Source: Undaria pinnatifida
Taxonomy: Eukaryota > Sar > Phaeophyceae > Laminariales > Alariaceae
Direction of reading: 5' to 3'
Assembly (NCBI GenBank): GCA_012845835.1
Contig: JABAKD010000001.1
Location: 18,449,090 to 18,513,089, forward strand
Length of the DNA: 64,000 nucleotides
In this document: in pieces, positions 22,301-31,637 of the stretch
How positions within the stretch are numbered: the first letter of the stretch is position 1
Layout of the letters: every line of letters starts with the position of its first letter
The notes under the pieces: generated by a model
Database searches by the model: none
What the model was told of the DNA's origin: nothing
The model's input: the letters and a program-made list of their open reading frames with translations, nothing else
Position numbers and translations under genes: made by a program

Positions 22301-25300
22301 CCAAGCAGAAAAGAACATTGGCAGTCTACAGCAAGTATCGGGGACTGGCTGCTTTTTCGACGAACGGTTGTCACTATTTGTCAGAGAAATGTGGGAGAGG
22401 TTTCAATTTGTTCTTGTTAACCATCGCTTTTACTCTCCGGCTCAACCCGTGAGAGGTTTTACCCTCAAGGGCCATCTGGACAAGCCGTGGTCACAGGTGT
22501 CTTCCCTTCTCTCCCCCGGTGCATGCCTTCATATTTGTCGCGCATAGGGTTCAGCCTTCCCACTTTTGAGCTTTTATTCTCGTAGATTTTCATCGCCACG
22601 TGCGCCCCACGAGGGAGGATTGTCTGGTCTCCACCGGTTGTATTGCCTCCTTTACCAGTCGAGGGCGGGGGATGATCGAGGCTCGCTTCGCTCGTGCATT
22701 CGAAATTCAAGCAAGCCGATCTATTTCATTACATGGACTGATCGGCTTGGCGGGAATCGACTTTTATTCAATCGAACTGTCGCTCCGATTCACATATCTG
22801 CCGTTTTGGGCCCAAGTAAACTACAAGGGGGTGTCTTATTACGCCGTAGACTGGGGTTGGTGGCCTTGCGCAGAGCTCGTCGCGGCCTACCTGGGCTGTT
22901 GTGCTTGATTTTGAGGATCGAAGTCGCAGAGCTACTGTGCGGAATACGTTTGTTCCAAAATAACCGCAGAGTTTATACAGAATTGAGTGCTTCGATCTTG
23001 GGGGGGAAGGGGGCGAAGTGAAGGTGGCATTCTTTTTTGGGGTAGGAAAAGGTCCGTTTTCTCGCGTGTTCTGCCCTCTTGGTTCTTGCTGGTGAATTTT
23101 AGCCGTTTTTTATTATTTCCGTAGGCACTAATCGCTTTGCTCGCTTTTTATTCCCGTTAGGTATCGCATAATGTCAGCGGTGTCTCTAATCTCGCGTTTT
23201 CTGCCCCTTGCGCCTTTTTTTAGATCAAGCACGAATCCCTTCTTTCGCGTTTTCTGACGCTTATACGAATCTAATAGCGCCATTATCTTGTCTTGCGTTT
23301 TCTACCCCTGATTCGATGTTGGTAACATTGTCAATAATTTTCCAATTGTTGTACTTCTGCAGGCAACCTACCTACCGTTGCGGCTGACGCAGCATCTACG
23401 AGGGTTTCCGGAGCTCGTGGCGCTCAAGATTGACGGTATGTGCTTGCCGTCCTCTAAGTACAGTGGATACCTCGATTTAAAAGCCCCTGAGATAAGAGCA
23501 TTCGGAACTTAAGAGCGGTCAAATCGGCATGTCAGGCCATACTAAGGGCCATGTATTGCCAACTTCAGATAAGAGCAGTGCGTAGTTAAGAGCGCCTGTT
23601 TCGGTTTGTCAAGGGGGTGCTCTTAAATCGGGGTACCCCACTGTAATATTGATAGTATTATATTTGCTGGGTGTGATTCCCCGTGAGGTTGCCATTATGT
23701 TTTGAACTGGTTTTGCCCTCCGACAATGTTCTATTTATAGGGGGGGGTTGTGAAACTAACGTTTTCATACTAACGCAAGCAACAATATTTTGGATGTTCG
23801 AAGGGGGCGTTATGGCGTGGATGCCGCTCGGCTGGAAATCGAACGTCTTTCCGCCAAGCAGTACCTGGTATTGATAGCATTTATTTTCGTTGTTACTGCT
23901 CTGACGGTTGTACTGTTGTCCCCCTCACCGGCCACGAGGGTCGCTTTCAAGATAGCCGATAAACCAAGAGAGCCGATTTGCCTGGGGGGGGGGGGGGGCG
24001 AGCATTCGGTTCCGCCGAAAAATTGTTTAGATTCAATCGAACTTCGCCACGGTGTACTGGTACCACCCTGAAGGATCCTCTTTTACTATCATGCCAGTAT
24101 GCTTGTCTCATCACCACCGGGCTACTATTAACACTGTACCTAGATGGGTTTCTTATTGAAAAGATGGACCTTGCCTGCTAAATTACTTGGTGTTATTACC
24201 ATGTTTGAGACTTTGAGAGGGGAAAACTAACTTGACAAAGTAGGCTGTGTATCACGCAGCTTGCAAAGGTGAGTGTCGACCCTCACTTTTTTGTCAACCT
24301 CACAGCGCCGCGTGATACACCGGACACCGGCCACTTGTTTGTTCTACGGATGTTGTCAGGGTGAACATGAACAGCAAATTGTTGTAATGTTAGCTACTAC
24401 TAGTAGTATGATAAACGTGCTTCATCCCAAGGTAGTAAGTTGTGATGATTCGTCAGTGTTAACAGCAATATATCAAGCACGATATTGCTCGTGCTGTTAA
24501 TAAGGCCGCACCTCTCGCTGCGGCTCTGGTCGAAGATGCCAGGAGACAGTCAGTCAAGGAAAAACGTGCAGCGGCCAACAGTGCGAAACCAAGCGTCCCA
24601 TGAGCCATCCTGCGCCCGGGGTGCCGCAGATTCTAAGAATTTTCTGAGCTCCTAACATGAGGAGCTCAATATCATCATCATCATCCATCATCACCCGAAA
24701 CATGAATTCGAAAACAATCGTTCGCGCGACCCGACCGACATTTGTATGCGCTACCCCTAAACCAAAAATGCTACCTCGTAAAATGATCGTACTAGCCTAT
24801 AGCTCCACACTTGGAGGAGTTCAACCGGTCTAAAACGTTGGGTCCGAAACGTGTAACTCCTATCATACCGTGGGATGATTCCTATACTGAAACCTAGTAG
24901 TTTGGCGTCAGTCGAGAAAAATTATTGAAAAAATAAACGCCTTCCGTCGGTCAAGGGCTGACAGTGCCGTGTCCTGACATCATTGGTTCTTTCCGTTTTC
25001 GTGGGACCCAAAGGGATTAATGCTCCACCAGGTCAGATTCTGATTGGAACCTCCCTTGCTTTGTATAAGAGATCGACCTTGCTCTTGACTCTTGACTACA
25101 GTAGGTGGGCACCTAGAGGGAAAAAGAAAACGAAAACAGGTCAAGGAGGCGTCAACCTCAAAACCAAAAACCGGTTTAACCGATTTTTTTCGGCCGGTTT
25201 AAACCGATTAACCAAAAACCGCCTTAAACCGGATGGCAACATGAAACGCCTCCAAATCATTGAACATAACGGTATGTATGCGTCCAGCACATGCTGTGAA

Positions 25301-28300
25301 TGTGGATCCCGAGCCACTGCTGGCGTACTATTTACAATAGAACGCGAGGTGGTATGGTACAACAACAGCACAACATATTTTACGGGGTAAGGTAAATTCC
25401 AGGTAGAAGTCAATACCAGGTACGAAGTATGTACGACGTTGCCGGCATGTAGGCACTATACACAGCACAGCAAGCACCGTATATCGGTGCCAGGAAATAC
25501 ATCATACCAGGAAGTGCACATTGTGTGTAAAGCGTACACTATTGAACAGCTCTGCTTGTATTTTGAGGTACAGAGTACGTACACGCGTCGAGCTCAGCCA
25601 TGGTAGCCCCTAAAATACTACGTTAATACCTGATACGCTAGATGTTGTCAAGGGTTTACACAACTAGTAGGCGTGGACCGTGATGATGTACGAGATAAAG
25701 GACAGGATGTAAGATTTTACTCGGCTCGCGATCATGCACTGGATGGGACCCAACGAAGCATTTTGCTGGTGAATCATATCGGTTTTTATTGTGTGGCTTG
25801 TGCTGGTGCTCCCCCGAGGTTATGAACACTGAACAGCAGTCAACTGTTGTACACGCTTTACGCGACCGAGTGACGCATGGTGGCTAGGTATAGGCTATGA
25901 CGACAGCCAGAAAAAAGAAAACGATGGGTACACATTAATAGTATGATTATGTATATACTACATAGCCGCGCAAGTGGCACCAACTTACCATTTAGCATCA
26001 CGGCATGGATGGCAAGATTTGCACAAGCTGCCTACGTGTTCTCGCTTCGTATGAAGGTCGTTGTACATCGTCTCCTAAATAAGAAAGTAAATGGTCAATG
26101 TCACCCCTTTTAAATAGATTATATATTTCTTCTGTAAATCTGTAATTGCATATTAGATGGCCCTGTTGACCCTGGTACAGCTAGTTCTAAGGGGAGTTGC
26201 CGACCTACATCTTTGCTGAGGACGCACACCCAATAATACGCGCGATCGGAGTAGCACACGCAGCTTGCGAAGACGAGTTTTCATTTTGGGAAGTGGTCAA
26301 TGGAGGGTATACCCCCGGATTTTTCGGCCATTTGGGGGTACAGCGAAAACATGGCCGCGGAACGTGCCCGCGCTCGCCCCAAACGACCTAAAATTCAATG
26401 ATGACGCGTTGGCATGACACCCGCAGCCCATGCCAAGCGCGCACACTATTTCCTCCTTTTTTTCAGGCCCGGTATTGGGGCCAACGGGGCCGCAGCGAAG
26501 AAGGTGGCAACACAATCCCCTCTTCTAACTAGCGTTTGGGGGGGTATACCCCACAAAATCTACTAAATTTATCCTATACCCCCTTTTGACTGCTTTTGTC
26601 CCCCCCTTTGACCGAAAACCGTACCCCCTCTTGGCCGATTCTGACCCCTTCAAAAGCGAGTGCAGCGGGGACGGCTGCACGTCACCGCCCAACGGCCCGA
26701 GTAGACCACGAGCGGAACATCCAGTAGTTGCGAGTGGCTGCAATCGTTTATCTACAAAAAAATGACGGAACAGCAAACAAACAAAACAAAACAAATCTTT
26801 AGACACATCTAAAACTCCGCGTACGCTGATCTTTAGGTATTTGGCGCTTTATTCTATATCACGATTTTTTCGTGGGCGCTCTGTGCTGTCTAGAACTGAA
26901 TACGAAGTATGACGTTTTCCACACGCATCAAGGGTCTAAAACTCGAGACAAGACGAAGCAAGGTTGTTTTCCCCGTCCCGTCCGAGACCCAGAGCAGCGT
27001 AGGGCACCAGCTGCCTGGAGTTTGGGACGAGGCGCACACGGCATGGGCCTGAGAACGCTGCCTGCAACAACAACTGCCCGCCACAGTATAATTGCGCGGA
27101 AGCCGCGATGGCTCGTGCTTTGGGGTAGCTTTACGTGTGGTTACGGTTGGGGTAGCTTGGGGATAGACACACAATCTATTAGCGATCGATGCCCAGGAAC
27201 AAACGCAGGCAAGGGGGTTGACACAACAGAGGAATATCTGGCTGCTCTGTGCTCCAGCTATATACTACTGCTGGGTGTGCCCTCATCATCGCTTCTGGTA
27301 CCAAGCAACAGCCACATCTTGCCCAGGCTCGACAGCAGGGGCGCCGGCCTGTCAAAGGGCTAATCCAACCGTCGCGGTCGTTATTCATGGTGCCGCGCTG
27401 GAGGCTTTATATGTGCAGCGGTTGTGTGTGCTGTTGGGCAGTCAGTGTGCTGTGTGTGCTGGCATGTGACTGCAGGTGGGCCTCTCACAGGCACGAACAA
27501 GTAAATCTTCATCTTTCCTCCAAAAAAGATCACAAAATATCGCGAAGGAAATTCCCACCTTCGCGATATTTTGGTAGGTGCGGACCACGCATGGCGAAAA
27601 TCCCCTAACAGCCCGGGGTCGTCTAAACCTCCAGACGCACATAATTCGGCTCTAAACGACCAATATCGCGATATTTCCGAGTTTTAGATGTGTCTTTTAA
27701 GGGCAAGCACGAAGACAAACGGCCAGAGGGTCAGAAATATTAGTTAAACCAAAAGTGCAAACCCCACCGTGGGATGACTGTCTCTAATAGGAGTAGGAAA
27801 GGTGCTTCGTCCGGAACGTATTGCGTGGTCAATGATCAATGACTAAGGCGAAAACCAATGAGTAACCCCCCCCTCCTGGTAAGGTGCGGAATTCCGCCTC
27901 GTGAGTGGTTCTTAGTAAAATGCAGCTCACGCTTCTTGCGCTTCGCCGAACATCTCACCGCGCTTCGCGCTTGGTGCGCGCGATGTCTGCCGGATCGGTG
28001 AAACCCCGACGTGCTCCGTCCCGGCATTGTGGGGATGCGAGGGCCATACATACCACTATGGTGAACGATCAATGACTAAATCAAGAAACAATTGAGTATC
28101 CCCCCCGCCCCCCCCTTCGTTCTGTTGATCTGGTTGTTCTGTGTGTCGCAGGACTCCCGTATCTCAACCCATGGCAGCTGCCAGGGAATGGTATGGAGGC
28201 ATTCCGACGAGCGAAAGAAGCGACGCTCAGGGCTTTGGGTGCCCCGATAATCAGGCTGGGGCGGCCGATAGGTGCTGCTGATCCCGGAAATACTGCGGGA

Positions 28301-28696
28301 AAAAGATGTACCGGCAGCGGCATTACCGCGGGAAAAATGAGTACCATTGACACTGCCGCGGGCAAAGGTAATACAATGGATACTCCTGCGGGAAAACTCA
28401 ATACCACCAGCGGTAGTAACAGCAGTAGCAGCAGCAACAACAACTGCGCGAGAAACAGCAGCAGCAACAACAACAGCAACAGCGGCAATAGCAACAGCAA
28501 CAACAACAGCAACCGCAGAAGCGGCAACACCAACACCAACGCCAACACCAACGCCACCAGCAGAAGTAATAGAAGTAGAGATAGCCCGAGCGCATCATCG
28601 ATGCCTAAAAATAGAGGATTATTGGTAGTTAAGGTGCAAGCGCACAGCCGTCGCGTTGCTGTTGACAATGACGGCGTGGCTCGCAGCAAATTATGA
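16171..28696 (+). CDS. Patatin-like phospholipase, 5'-incomplete, four exons
   Basis: Exons: 16171-16338, 20303-20480, 23363-23435 and 28152-28696 (stop TGA 28694-28696). All junctions are GT-AG and phases match exactly (2/1, 0/0, 1/2), giving about 320 residues. What is seen: IPVLVSAFDVTR then TKVFSTGSAADALAASMAVP, LFKPVWADGRPLLDGAV, LPLRLTQHLRGFPELVALK, and IDGLPYLNPWQLPG before EAFRRAKEATLRALGAP. This is the order of the C-terminal half of a patatin domain, with the catalytic Asp in the DGA motif (GAT at 20412-20414). Family knowledge: patatins are Ser-Asp lipid acyl hydrolases. The GxSxG serine exon must lie upstream; I could not find it. The C-terminus is low-complexity. Introns are large (2.9-4.7 kb) and full of repeats. 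The gene could be intact or recently decayed. Confidence 0.72.
16440..16915 (+). repeat. Nested tandem repeats in patatin intron 1
   Basis: Unit Y (ACCGCCTTGTATAGGCCCAA followed by CTAATGTA and TTTCGAGCATAACAAACG) occurs at about 16550, 16639 and 16816. Unit X (GAAATCGGTGGGCACGACTC) occurs at about 16469 and 16738. The order X-Y-Y-X-Y implies at least two rounds of duplication. Confidence 0.7.
16973..17682 (+). pseudogene. Three decayed tandem copies of the first patatin exon
   Basis: Copies at about 16973-17073, 17296-17394 and 17583-17682 repeat LLDxILEGxxVPDLDDxSIP in DNA (for example GCATCTTGGAAGGTCACGTT). The first two are frameshifted in T-tracts; the third keeps NSIPVLVSSFDVTR in frame, but its donor has changed from GTAAGC to GAAGTG. 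A short scrap is at 17238-17262. The intron start that follows the exon is duplicated too. Confidence 0.75.
17683..18255. other. Intron DNA with a second duplication
   Basis: The phrase TTATTGGCAGTTGTTTCGGC followed by ATAATTGACC (17736-17790) recurs as TTGATTGCAATTATTTTGGC (17843-17897). No gene seen. Confidence 0.5.
18256..18445 (-). mobile_element. SINE-B, truncated minus copy
   Basis: Contains reverse complements of the SINE-B 3' half (CTTTTACTCTCCAGCTCAAC; CAAGCCGTGGTCGCAGGTGT). The tRNA-like head is missing. Confidence 0.65.
18594..19071. repeat. 78-bp minisatellite, six copies
   Basis: The marker CGGGTACCCTAGACTGTAGG recurs at about 18654, 18732, 18809, 18887, 18965 and 19043, a period of 78 (once 77). 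Because 78 is a multiple of 3, both strands stay open over several units, but the products are simple repeats. Each unit contains a piece like a Tigger M2 end (CTCTTAAACCGGGTACCCTA). It lies in patatin intron 1. Confidence 0.85.
19067..19478 (+). mobile_element. MITE M3 copy
   Basis: Left end GTGCTACGGTAGAGATGCAG with CAACCATTGTTGTTCTTTG; right end CTACCTCTATTTGTAGCACG. The interior has CCGACGATTGTGGGTTGAG. It adjoins the end of the 78-bp array. Confidence 0.65.
20107..20195 (+). pseudogene. Decayed copy of patatin exon 2
   Basis: GGGCAAGATCCGGACATGCT through TGGTGGTGCCGCTGCTCTTG aligns with the true exon starting at 20303 (GGGCAAGACCAAGGTGTTCT; CATGGCGGTACCCCTGCTCT). The preceding CACGTCTCTCGCTTCATG resembles the true exon's acceptor region. 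It is too diverged to code for the same peptide. Confidence 0.5.
20303..20480 (+). CDS. Patatin-like gene, catalytic-Asp exon
   Basis: The acceptor CACTCGTGTAG ends at 20302 and the donor CAC|GTGAGT starts at 20481. Joined to the previous exon it restores Arg at the junction (AG+G). It holds SAADALAASMAVP, LFKPVW and the DGA motif, and ends RVLYHH. Confidence 0.75.
20590..20868 (+). mobile_element. MITE M3, degraded copy
   Basis: Interior CGACGATTTTGAGTTAAGGG then CCCGTCATTCAGAAAATG, with right end TACCTCTATATCGTAGCACG. The left end (GGTTACGGTAAGTTGCAATG) is weak. Confidence 0.55.
20977..21315 (-). mobile_element. SINE-A, minus copy
   Basis: Minus-strand head GCCGGTCGCCCCGGTGGTCT with TAGTGGTTACCCTCGAATGC and B-box GGTTCGAATCTCAC. 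The body matches 13573-13913. A poly-T marks the tail at 20977-20990. Confidence 0.8.
21590..22400 (+). repeat. Decayed tandem copies of the exon-2 donor region
   Basis: The true junction GTTCTTTATCACCACGTGAG (20466-20485) recurs as TTTTTTTATCACCACGCGAG (near 21740), GAGCTCTTTATCACGACGCG (22017), AGTTACTTATCATGACTTGA (22139) and GTCCGTTATTACTGTGTGCG (22227). Most are followed by the intron start GTCGTCGCGTTGTCGCCCCA. The downstream phrase TTTTCGACAAACGG also recurs (20537, 21705, 22355). None keeps a GT donor in the same place. Confidence 0.65.
22421..22600 (-). mobile_element. SINE-B, truncated minus copy
   Basis: CATCGCTTTTACTCTCCGGC, CAAGCCGTGGTCACAGGTGT and CGCGCATAGGGTTCAGC are reverse complements of the SINE-B body. 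Confidence 0.7.
22601..23362. other. Intron DNA; an open frame of unknown meaning
   Basis: A 102-residue + frame (22600-22908) contains NYKGVSYYAVDWGWWPCAEL but has no family I recognise and no clear splice sites. At 23050-23310 the phrase TCTCGCGTTTTCTGCCCCT recurs four times with variation. Confidence 0.35.
23363..23435 (+). CDS. Patatin-like gene, 73-nt exon
   Basis: Acceptor TGTACTTCTGCAG and donor GACG|GTATGT are both good. It reads ATYLPLRLTQHLRGFPELVA then LKID, in phase 0 with the preceding exon, and ends one base into a Gly codon completed at 28152. Confidence 0.7.
23461..23643 (+). mobile_element. Tigger/pogo-like MITE M2 with TA target duplication
   Basis: Ends CAGTGGATACCTCGATTTAA and TTAAATCGGGGTACCCCACTG, a near-perfect inverted pair, flanked by TA at 23459-23460 and 23644-23645. 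CAGT-type termini with a CTCGATTTAA block and TA duplication fit the pogo/Tigger group. At 183 bp it is non-coding. Confidence 0.8.
23805..23867 (+). CDS. Protein-like fragment inside patatin intron 3
   Basis: The + strand reads GRYGVDAARLEIERLSAKQY in a protein-like frame, ending before a possible GT at 23868. It does not join the upstream patatin exon in phase, whereas the 28152 exon does. It may be a scrap of another gene or chance. Confidence 0.2.
24247..24325. repeat. Repeat M8, palindromic copy
   Basis: GTATCACGCAGCTTGCAAAG then GTGAGTGTCGACCCTCAC, followed after a short spacer by GCCGCGTGATACACCGG, the reverse complement of the start. Family members lie at 21898, 29999, 36205, 48205, 52708, 56425 and 57005. 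Confidence 0.6.
24466..24603 (+). CDS. Possible terminal exon of unknown gene
   Basis: After an acceptor-like CAGTGTTAACAG the frame reads QYIKHDIARAVNKAAPLAAA, then LVEDARRQSVKEKR, and stops at TGA 24601-24603 (45 codons). Composition is strongly protein-like, but it lies inside patatin intron 3 and I do not recognise a family. It may be an alternative 3' exon or a gene scrap. Confidence 0.3.
   Translation, partial: QYIKHDIARAVNKAAPLAAALVEDARRQSVKEKRAAANSAKPSVP
24604..24730 (-). repeat. Hairpin repeat M4, minus copy
   Basis: A perfect 9-bp stem, TGAGCTCCT/AGGAGCTCA, with a 6-base loop at 24645-24668, preceded by GCAGATTCTAAGAATTTTC and followed by a CACCCGAAACATG block. Confidence 0.75.
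24731..27821. other. Patatin intron 3 DNA; no further gene supported
   Basis: AACCGGTTTAA-like words cluster at 25160-25225. A palindromic GGGGGTATACCCC phrase is near 26540, with TACCCCC words around it. A 163-residue + frame (26872-27363) has no recognisable domain. TACCAGGTA words occur near 25395 and 25410. Confidence 0.4.
27533..27573. repeat. Perfect 16-bp inverted repeat (hairpin)
   Basis: CAAAATATCGCGAAGG (27533-27548) pairs exactly with CCTTCGCGATATTTTG (27558-27573) across a 9-base loop. A related AATATCGCGATATT palindrome lies near 27661. Confidence 0.85.
27822..28105 (+). repeat. Dispersed repeat family R copy with poly-C edges
   Basis: TGGTCAATGATCAATGACTA and poly-C at 27865 precede GGTTCTTAGTAAAATGCAGC, CGAACATCTCACCGCGCTTC, CCGACGTGCTCCGTCCCGGC and GATGCGAGGGCCATAC, ending in poly-C near 28101-28115. 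It sits just before the last patatin exon. Confidence 0.7.
28152..28696 (+). CDS. Patatin-like gene, terminal exon
   Basis: The acceptor TCTGTGTGTCGCAG ends at 28151. The first two bases complete Gly with the preceding exon, giving GLPYLNPWQLPGNGMEAFRR and AKEATLRALGAPIIRLG, the usual patatin C-terminal region. Then come about four units of a TAGKxxTxDT-like repeat (28290-28400), a Ser/Asn/Thr-rich tract (28405-28570) and a basic end. Stop TGA at 28694. Confidence 0.7.
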
Positions 28697-29489
28697 CCCA
28701 GATTATTCAGCAGCAGGTTGTGACCAACGCTGTCTGTCGTGTTTGGTGTTTGCTACCGTCGTGGTTCCGCCTTAGTGTGGTACCATGTAGTACGGGTCCA
28801 AATTAGTGCAATGAAAGTCGCGTGTCACGTCCTTGTCCTACAACGTAATAACTGGCAGTGTCCCGGGATAGTGCGGGGGTACCAATTTAGTGCGGTTATG
28901 GTCATCTGGTAAGGCACCGCACCTCCGAGGGATCCCGAATGTACTGTATGCATCGTAGCCATGATGAGGCTTTAGCTACGTCGGGTCGAGGAGAAGATTG
29001 TTTGTCGCGGAAGCGTGGCCGTGCTTTCCTTGGGGATATCGCTGTGTGGATTGATTGCATGGCTATTTAATTATTTTGCACTGCTATTTTATACCAGACA
29101 TTGCTGTAGATGGTTTGCCGCGGAAGCAGTGTTTTCCTTGGAGATAACATTATGTCGATTGATTGCACGGCCTTTTAATGGCGTTGCACTGCTATTATAT
29201 AGCAGGCGGGAAGTCTCGTCCGCTCCCCTGTCTAGCATGCAACCGCGTGCTCGAGGGAGGTAGCAAGTATCTCCGGATGCCCGACCCCGCAGGCGGCAAG
29301 ACCACAAGGGACACCGACGTCGTTCGTTACCTTCACGGGGACGGTTGGCCTCCCCTCTGCGGCACATACCGCTTCGGTCTAAATCGGAGCTCATTTTGTT
29401 TTGTGGGGGGGGAGAGTTCTGGTGTAAACAGTAGTGGTACTTAGTGCACACCTCTTTTTTTCTTTCGCTGTAAGTTTTCGACGAATCCT
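28697..29489. other. No gene; tandem duplication at 28990-29208
   Basis: 28990-29098 and 29105-29208 are copies: each has TTTGTCGCGGAAGC/TTTGCCGCGGAAGC, TTTCCTTGGGGATATC and GATTGATTGCATGGC. TAGCAGG at its end recurs at 34.33 kb. Nothing else recognised. Confidence 0.5.
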
Positions 29490-29640
29490 CTCACGCTCGG
29501 GGTGCACCACATTTTAACAAGTTTCTGAGCTCCTCTTAACACGAGGAGCTCAGTATCTCACCCGAAACATCGGCTTCGAAGACATGTGTTCGTCGCGTAC
29601 CCCGACGGACATTCCATGCGCTGAGCAGTCCTCTTATGAT
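29490..29640 (-). repeat. Hairpin repeat M4 with perfect 11-bp stem
   Basis: CTGAGCTCCTC (29525-29535) pairs with GAGGAGCTCAG (29543-29553) over a 7-base loop, followed by TATCTCACCCGAAACAT as in the other minus copies. Confidence 0.8.
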
Positions 29641-29998
29641 CAGGCAAGCCCGATCACGCTGCGATTATAGACCGTGCATCGGTCGGACATGTCGCCTTTT
29701 TCTTTTTCTTGTTATTTTTCGCCGTTTCTGGTGTTTTGTTTTTGTTCCTTCGCGTCACCAAAGAAGGATCCTCTTCCACGCCGTTATAGTCAGTCCCCTG
29801 ATAAACCATTCAATCCCCTACCTCCCTTAAACAGGTACTTCTGCCCGGTTGTTTTCCTTTCAGTAGACACTGCTGACGTTTTGTCTTACTTCGTTCTTCG
29901 CGTCACCGGAGCATCCTCTACACGCCGGAATAATAGTTGCAGTATTAATAGTAGTGGTATTTTTCCTTCGCCCACTACATAAAGCTTGCCTTGTTGCT
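29641..29998. other. No supported gene
   Basis: T-rich DNA with short open frames only; no domain recognised. Confidence 0.4.
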
Positions 29999-30066
29999 GA
30001 ACACGTCAGCTGTGAGTTCGATAAATTTAAGGTCGATACTCATATTTGCAAGCCGCGTGATACACC
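29999..30066 (-). repeat. Repeat M8 copy
   Basis: ACACGTCAGCTGTGAGTTCG, then GGTCGATACTCATATTTGC and AAGCCGCGTGATACACC, the reverse of the CACGCAGCTTGCAAAGATG family. Confidence 0.7.
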
Positions 30067-30287
30067 GCACGCTCGTTTGTGTTCACCGCGCCCTCTGCAC
30101 GCCGTTACAACAATAATCATTGCGATATTTTTTCCCGCGCGAAATAACCGAAACATTGTTTCACGAGGCGACACCTCTCTTAAACCGGTGTCTCATCAAT
30201 TACCAAGGCTACGGTCTTGTAGTATCATGATACTCTATCATACCCTATCATACCCCCTTTTTCGCTACCGGGTTTGACTGATTCTAC

Positions 30288-30512
30288 GATAGCCCCCCCC
30301 CAAAACCAGCGATTTCTTTAACGAACGTTTCGCGACTGCTCAATAATACGAGGATGCTATGAAAATCATATTTTCATATATTTTCTTGTTTGCAAAGGAC
30401 TATCGATCGAAAACGTCGGGGTGGCAAGGGGCACTGCTGTATTTCAGGAGATACGGCCGTGGGCTGGTTTCAAAACCGGCGTTCGTTAAAGAAATGTTGG
30501 GGGGGCTACCGT
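30288..30512. mobile_element. Foldback MITE M6
   Basis: The left arm GATAGCCCCCCCCC then GATTTCTTTAACGAACG is mirrored at the right by CGTTCGTTAAAGAAATG then GGGGGGGCTAC. A second copy with the same interior (GGCAAAGGACTATCGA; GGTGGCAAGGGG; GAGCTGGTTTCAAAACCGG) is at 35846-36065. Confidence 0.75.
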
Positions 30513-31570
30513 TGAACCGCTCGTTTGAGGTATCATATCTTACATAATATCATACTATCATACTCGCACGAGTGACTCCTGTTATAGTGTTCCACTAGGT
30601 ATCCGCCATCTGCATGAGCTATAGATCAACCGTCTCTCTCTGCGGAAAAGTTATATCTCTGTTGATATCTTAAAGTCTGATTTCCGTTATTTCATTTGTT
30701 GTGCGATTCGGAATCATTAGAGAGCGCAGGAAGGCTCACGGAGGATCCAGGATTCGGCACGTACGTATATATCGCACAGTAGTATAATGAATCACGTAAT
30801 CTACGGGGCATGCAGGAAAGATAACAAGGGTAGCATCCTGTCTTACTCTACGCGTCCCGCGCTGATTGGTTTAGAATAAGTAGCTGCACTTCAGCGACGA
30901 GTAGAATGGTTCTGAGGAGAAGACGAGGACCCGATGTGATTGGTTGTATTGTGAGTTGGTTCTTACTCCCACTTCAAGTATGCAAGGAGTCACACACATG
31001 GCCTTGTAGAAGCGGCCGATGTAGGCAGTTAGCAGCTTGCACTCAGGGTTGACGTTTGGCATGAAGCTGGGATATCTTGCCAGTACGAGAACCGGTATTT
31101 GGAGCTTGGCCAGAGCCAAGCTACCACCCCCCCCCCCTCCTCCCCCCCCTCCCCCCTCTCGATCACTCTTGTACCTTGGCCTAAATCAGCAAGCCTTGCT
31201 CAATAACAAAAGAAAATCTACTACCTACCTGGGTTTGTACTGCTGTCAGCTGCGGTCTCGCGATAGACACACACACCTCTCTCCCGAAGATCGTATCGAC
31301 AAGGATCCCGCAAGACACAACTTAATACTCCGTACTTCACTGACTAAACGATCTAGGCGATTTGTTTGGGCTACGGTGTGGGGGGGTCCCTTTTGGGCTT
31401 TTTTGTTTCAGTGGCTTGGGGTCACTCGCGCGAGTAACCCCTTCGTTCCTTTGCGGTCTTACGTTCTCTTGACGTTATAAGTTGACGAAATCACTCCACA
31501 ATGGAATGAAAATCTACGCTGCGCCAAAAACACCGCCTGAAGTATTTGTTGTCCATGAGGTGCAAAGTCA
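30513..31570. other. No supported gene
   Basis: Contains a C-rich run at 31126-31158 and the near-palindrome GGGGTCACTCGCGCGAGTAA at 31419-31442, which recurs perfectly at 34095. The DNA at 31480-31545 (CCACAATGGAATG; CTACGCTGCGCCAAAA) is shared with 15415-15470. Confidence 0.45.
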
Positions 31571-31637
31571 GTGTGATATGATAGTATGATATGATAGTAT
31601 GATATGATAGTATGATATGATAGTATGATATGATAGT
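31571..31637. repeat. ATGATAGTAT microsatellite
   Basis: Repeats of TGATATGATAGTATGATATG with a 15-bp period. The same words build the larger array at 33595-33908. Confidence 0.85.

Noticed and set aside
23805-23867. GRYGVDAARLEIERL as the fourth patatin exon
   Set aside because: Nearby acceptors give the wrong phase with the exon ending at 23435; the exon at 28152 joins in phase and matches the family better.
28081-28689. 202-residue Leu-rich minus frame
   Set aside because: It mirrors the AGC/AAC-rich tract of the patatin terminal exon, whose + reading is fixed by phase and homology.
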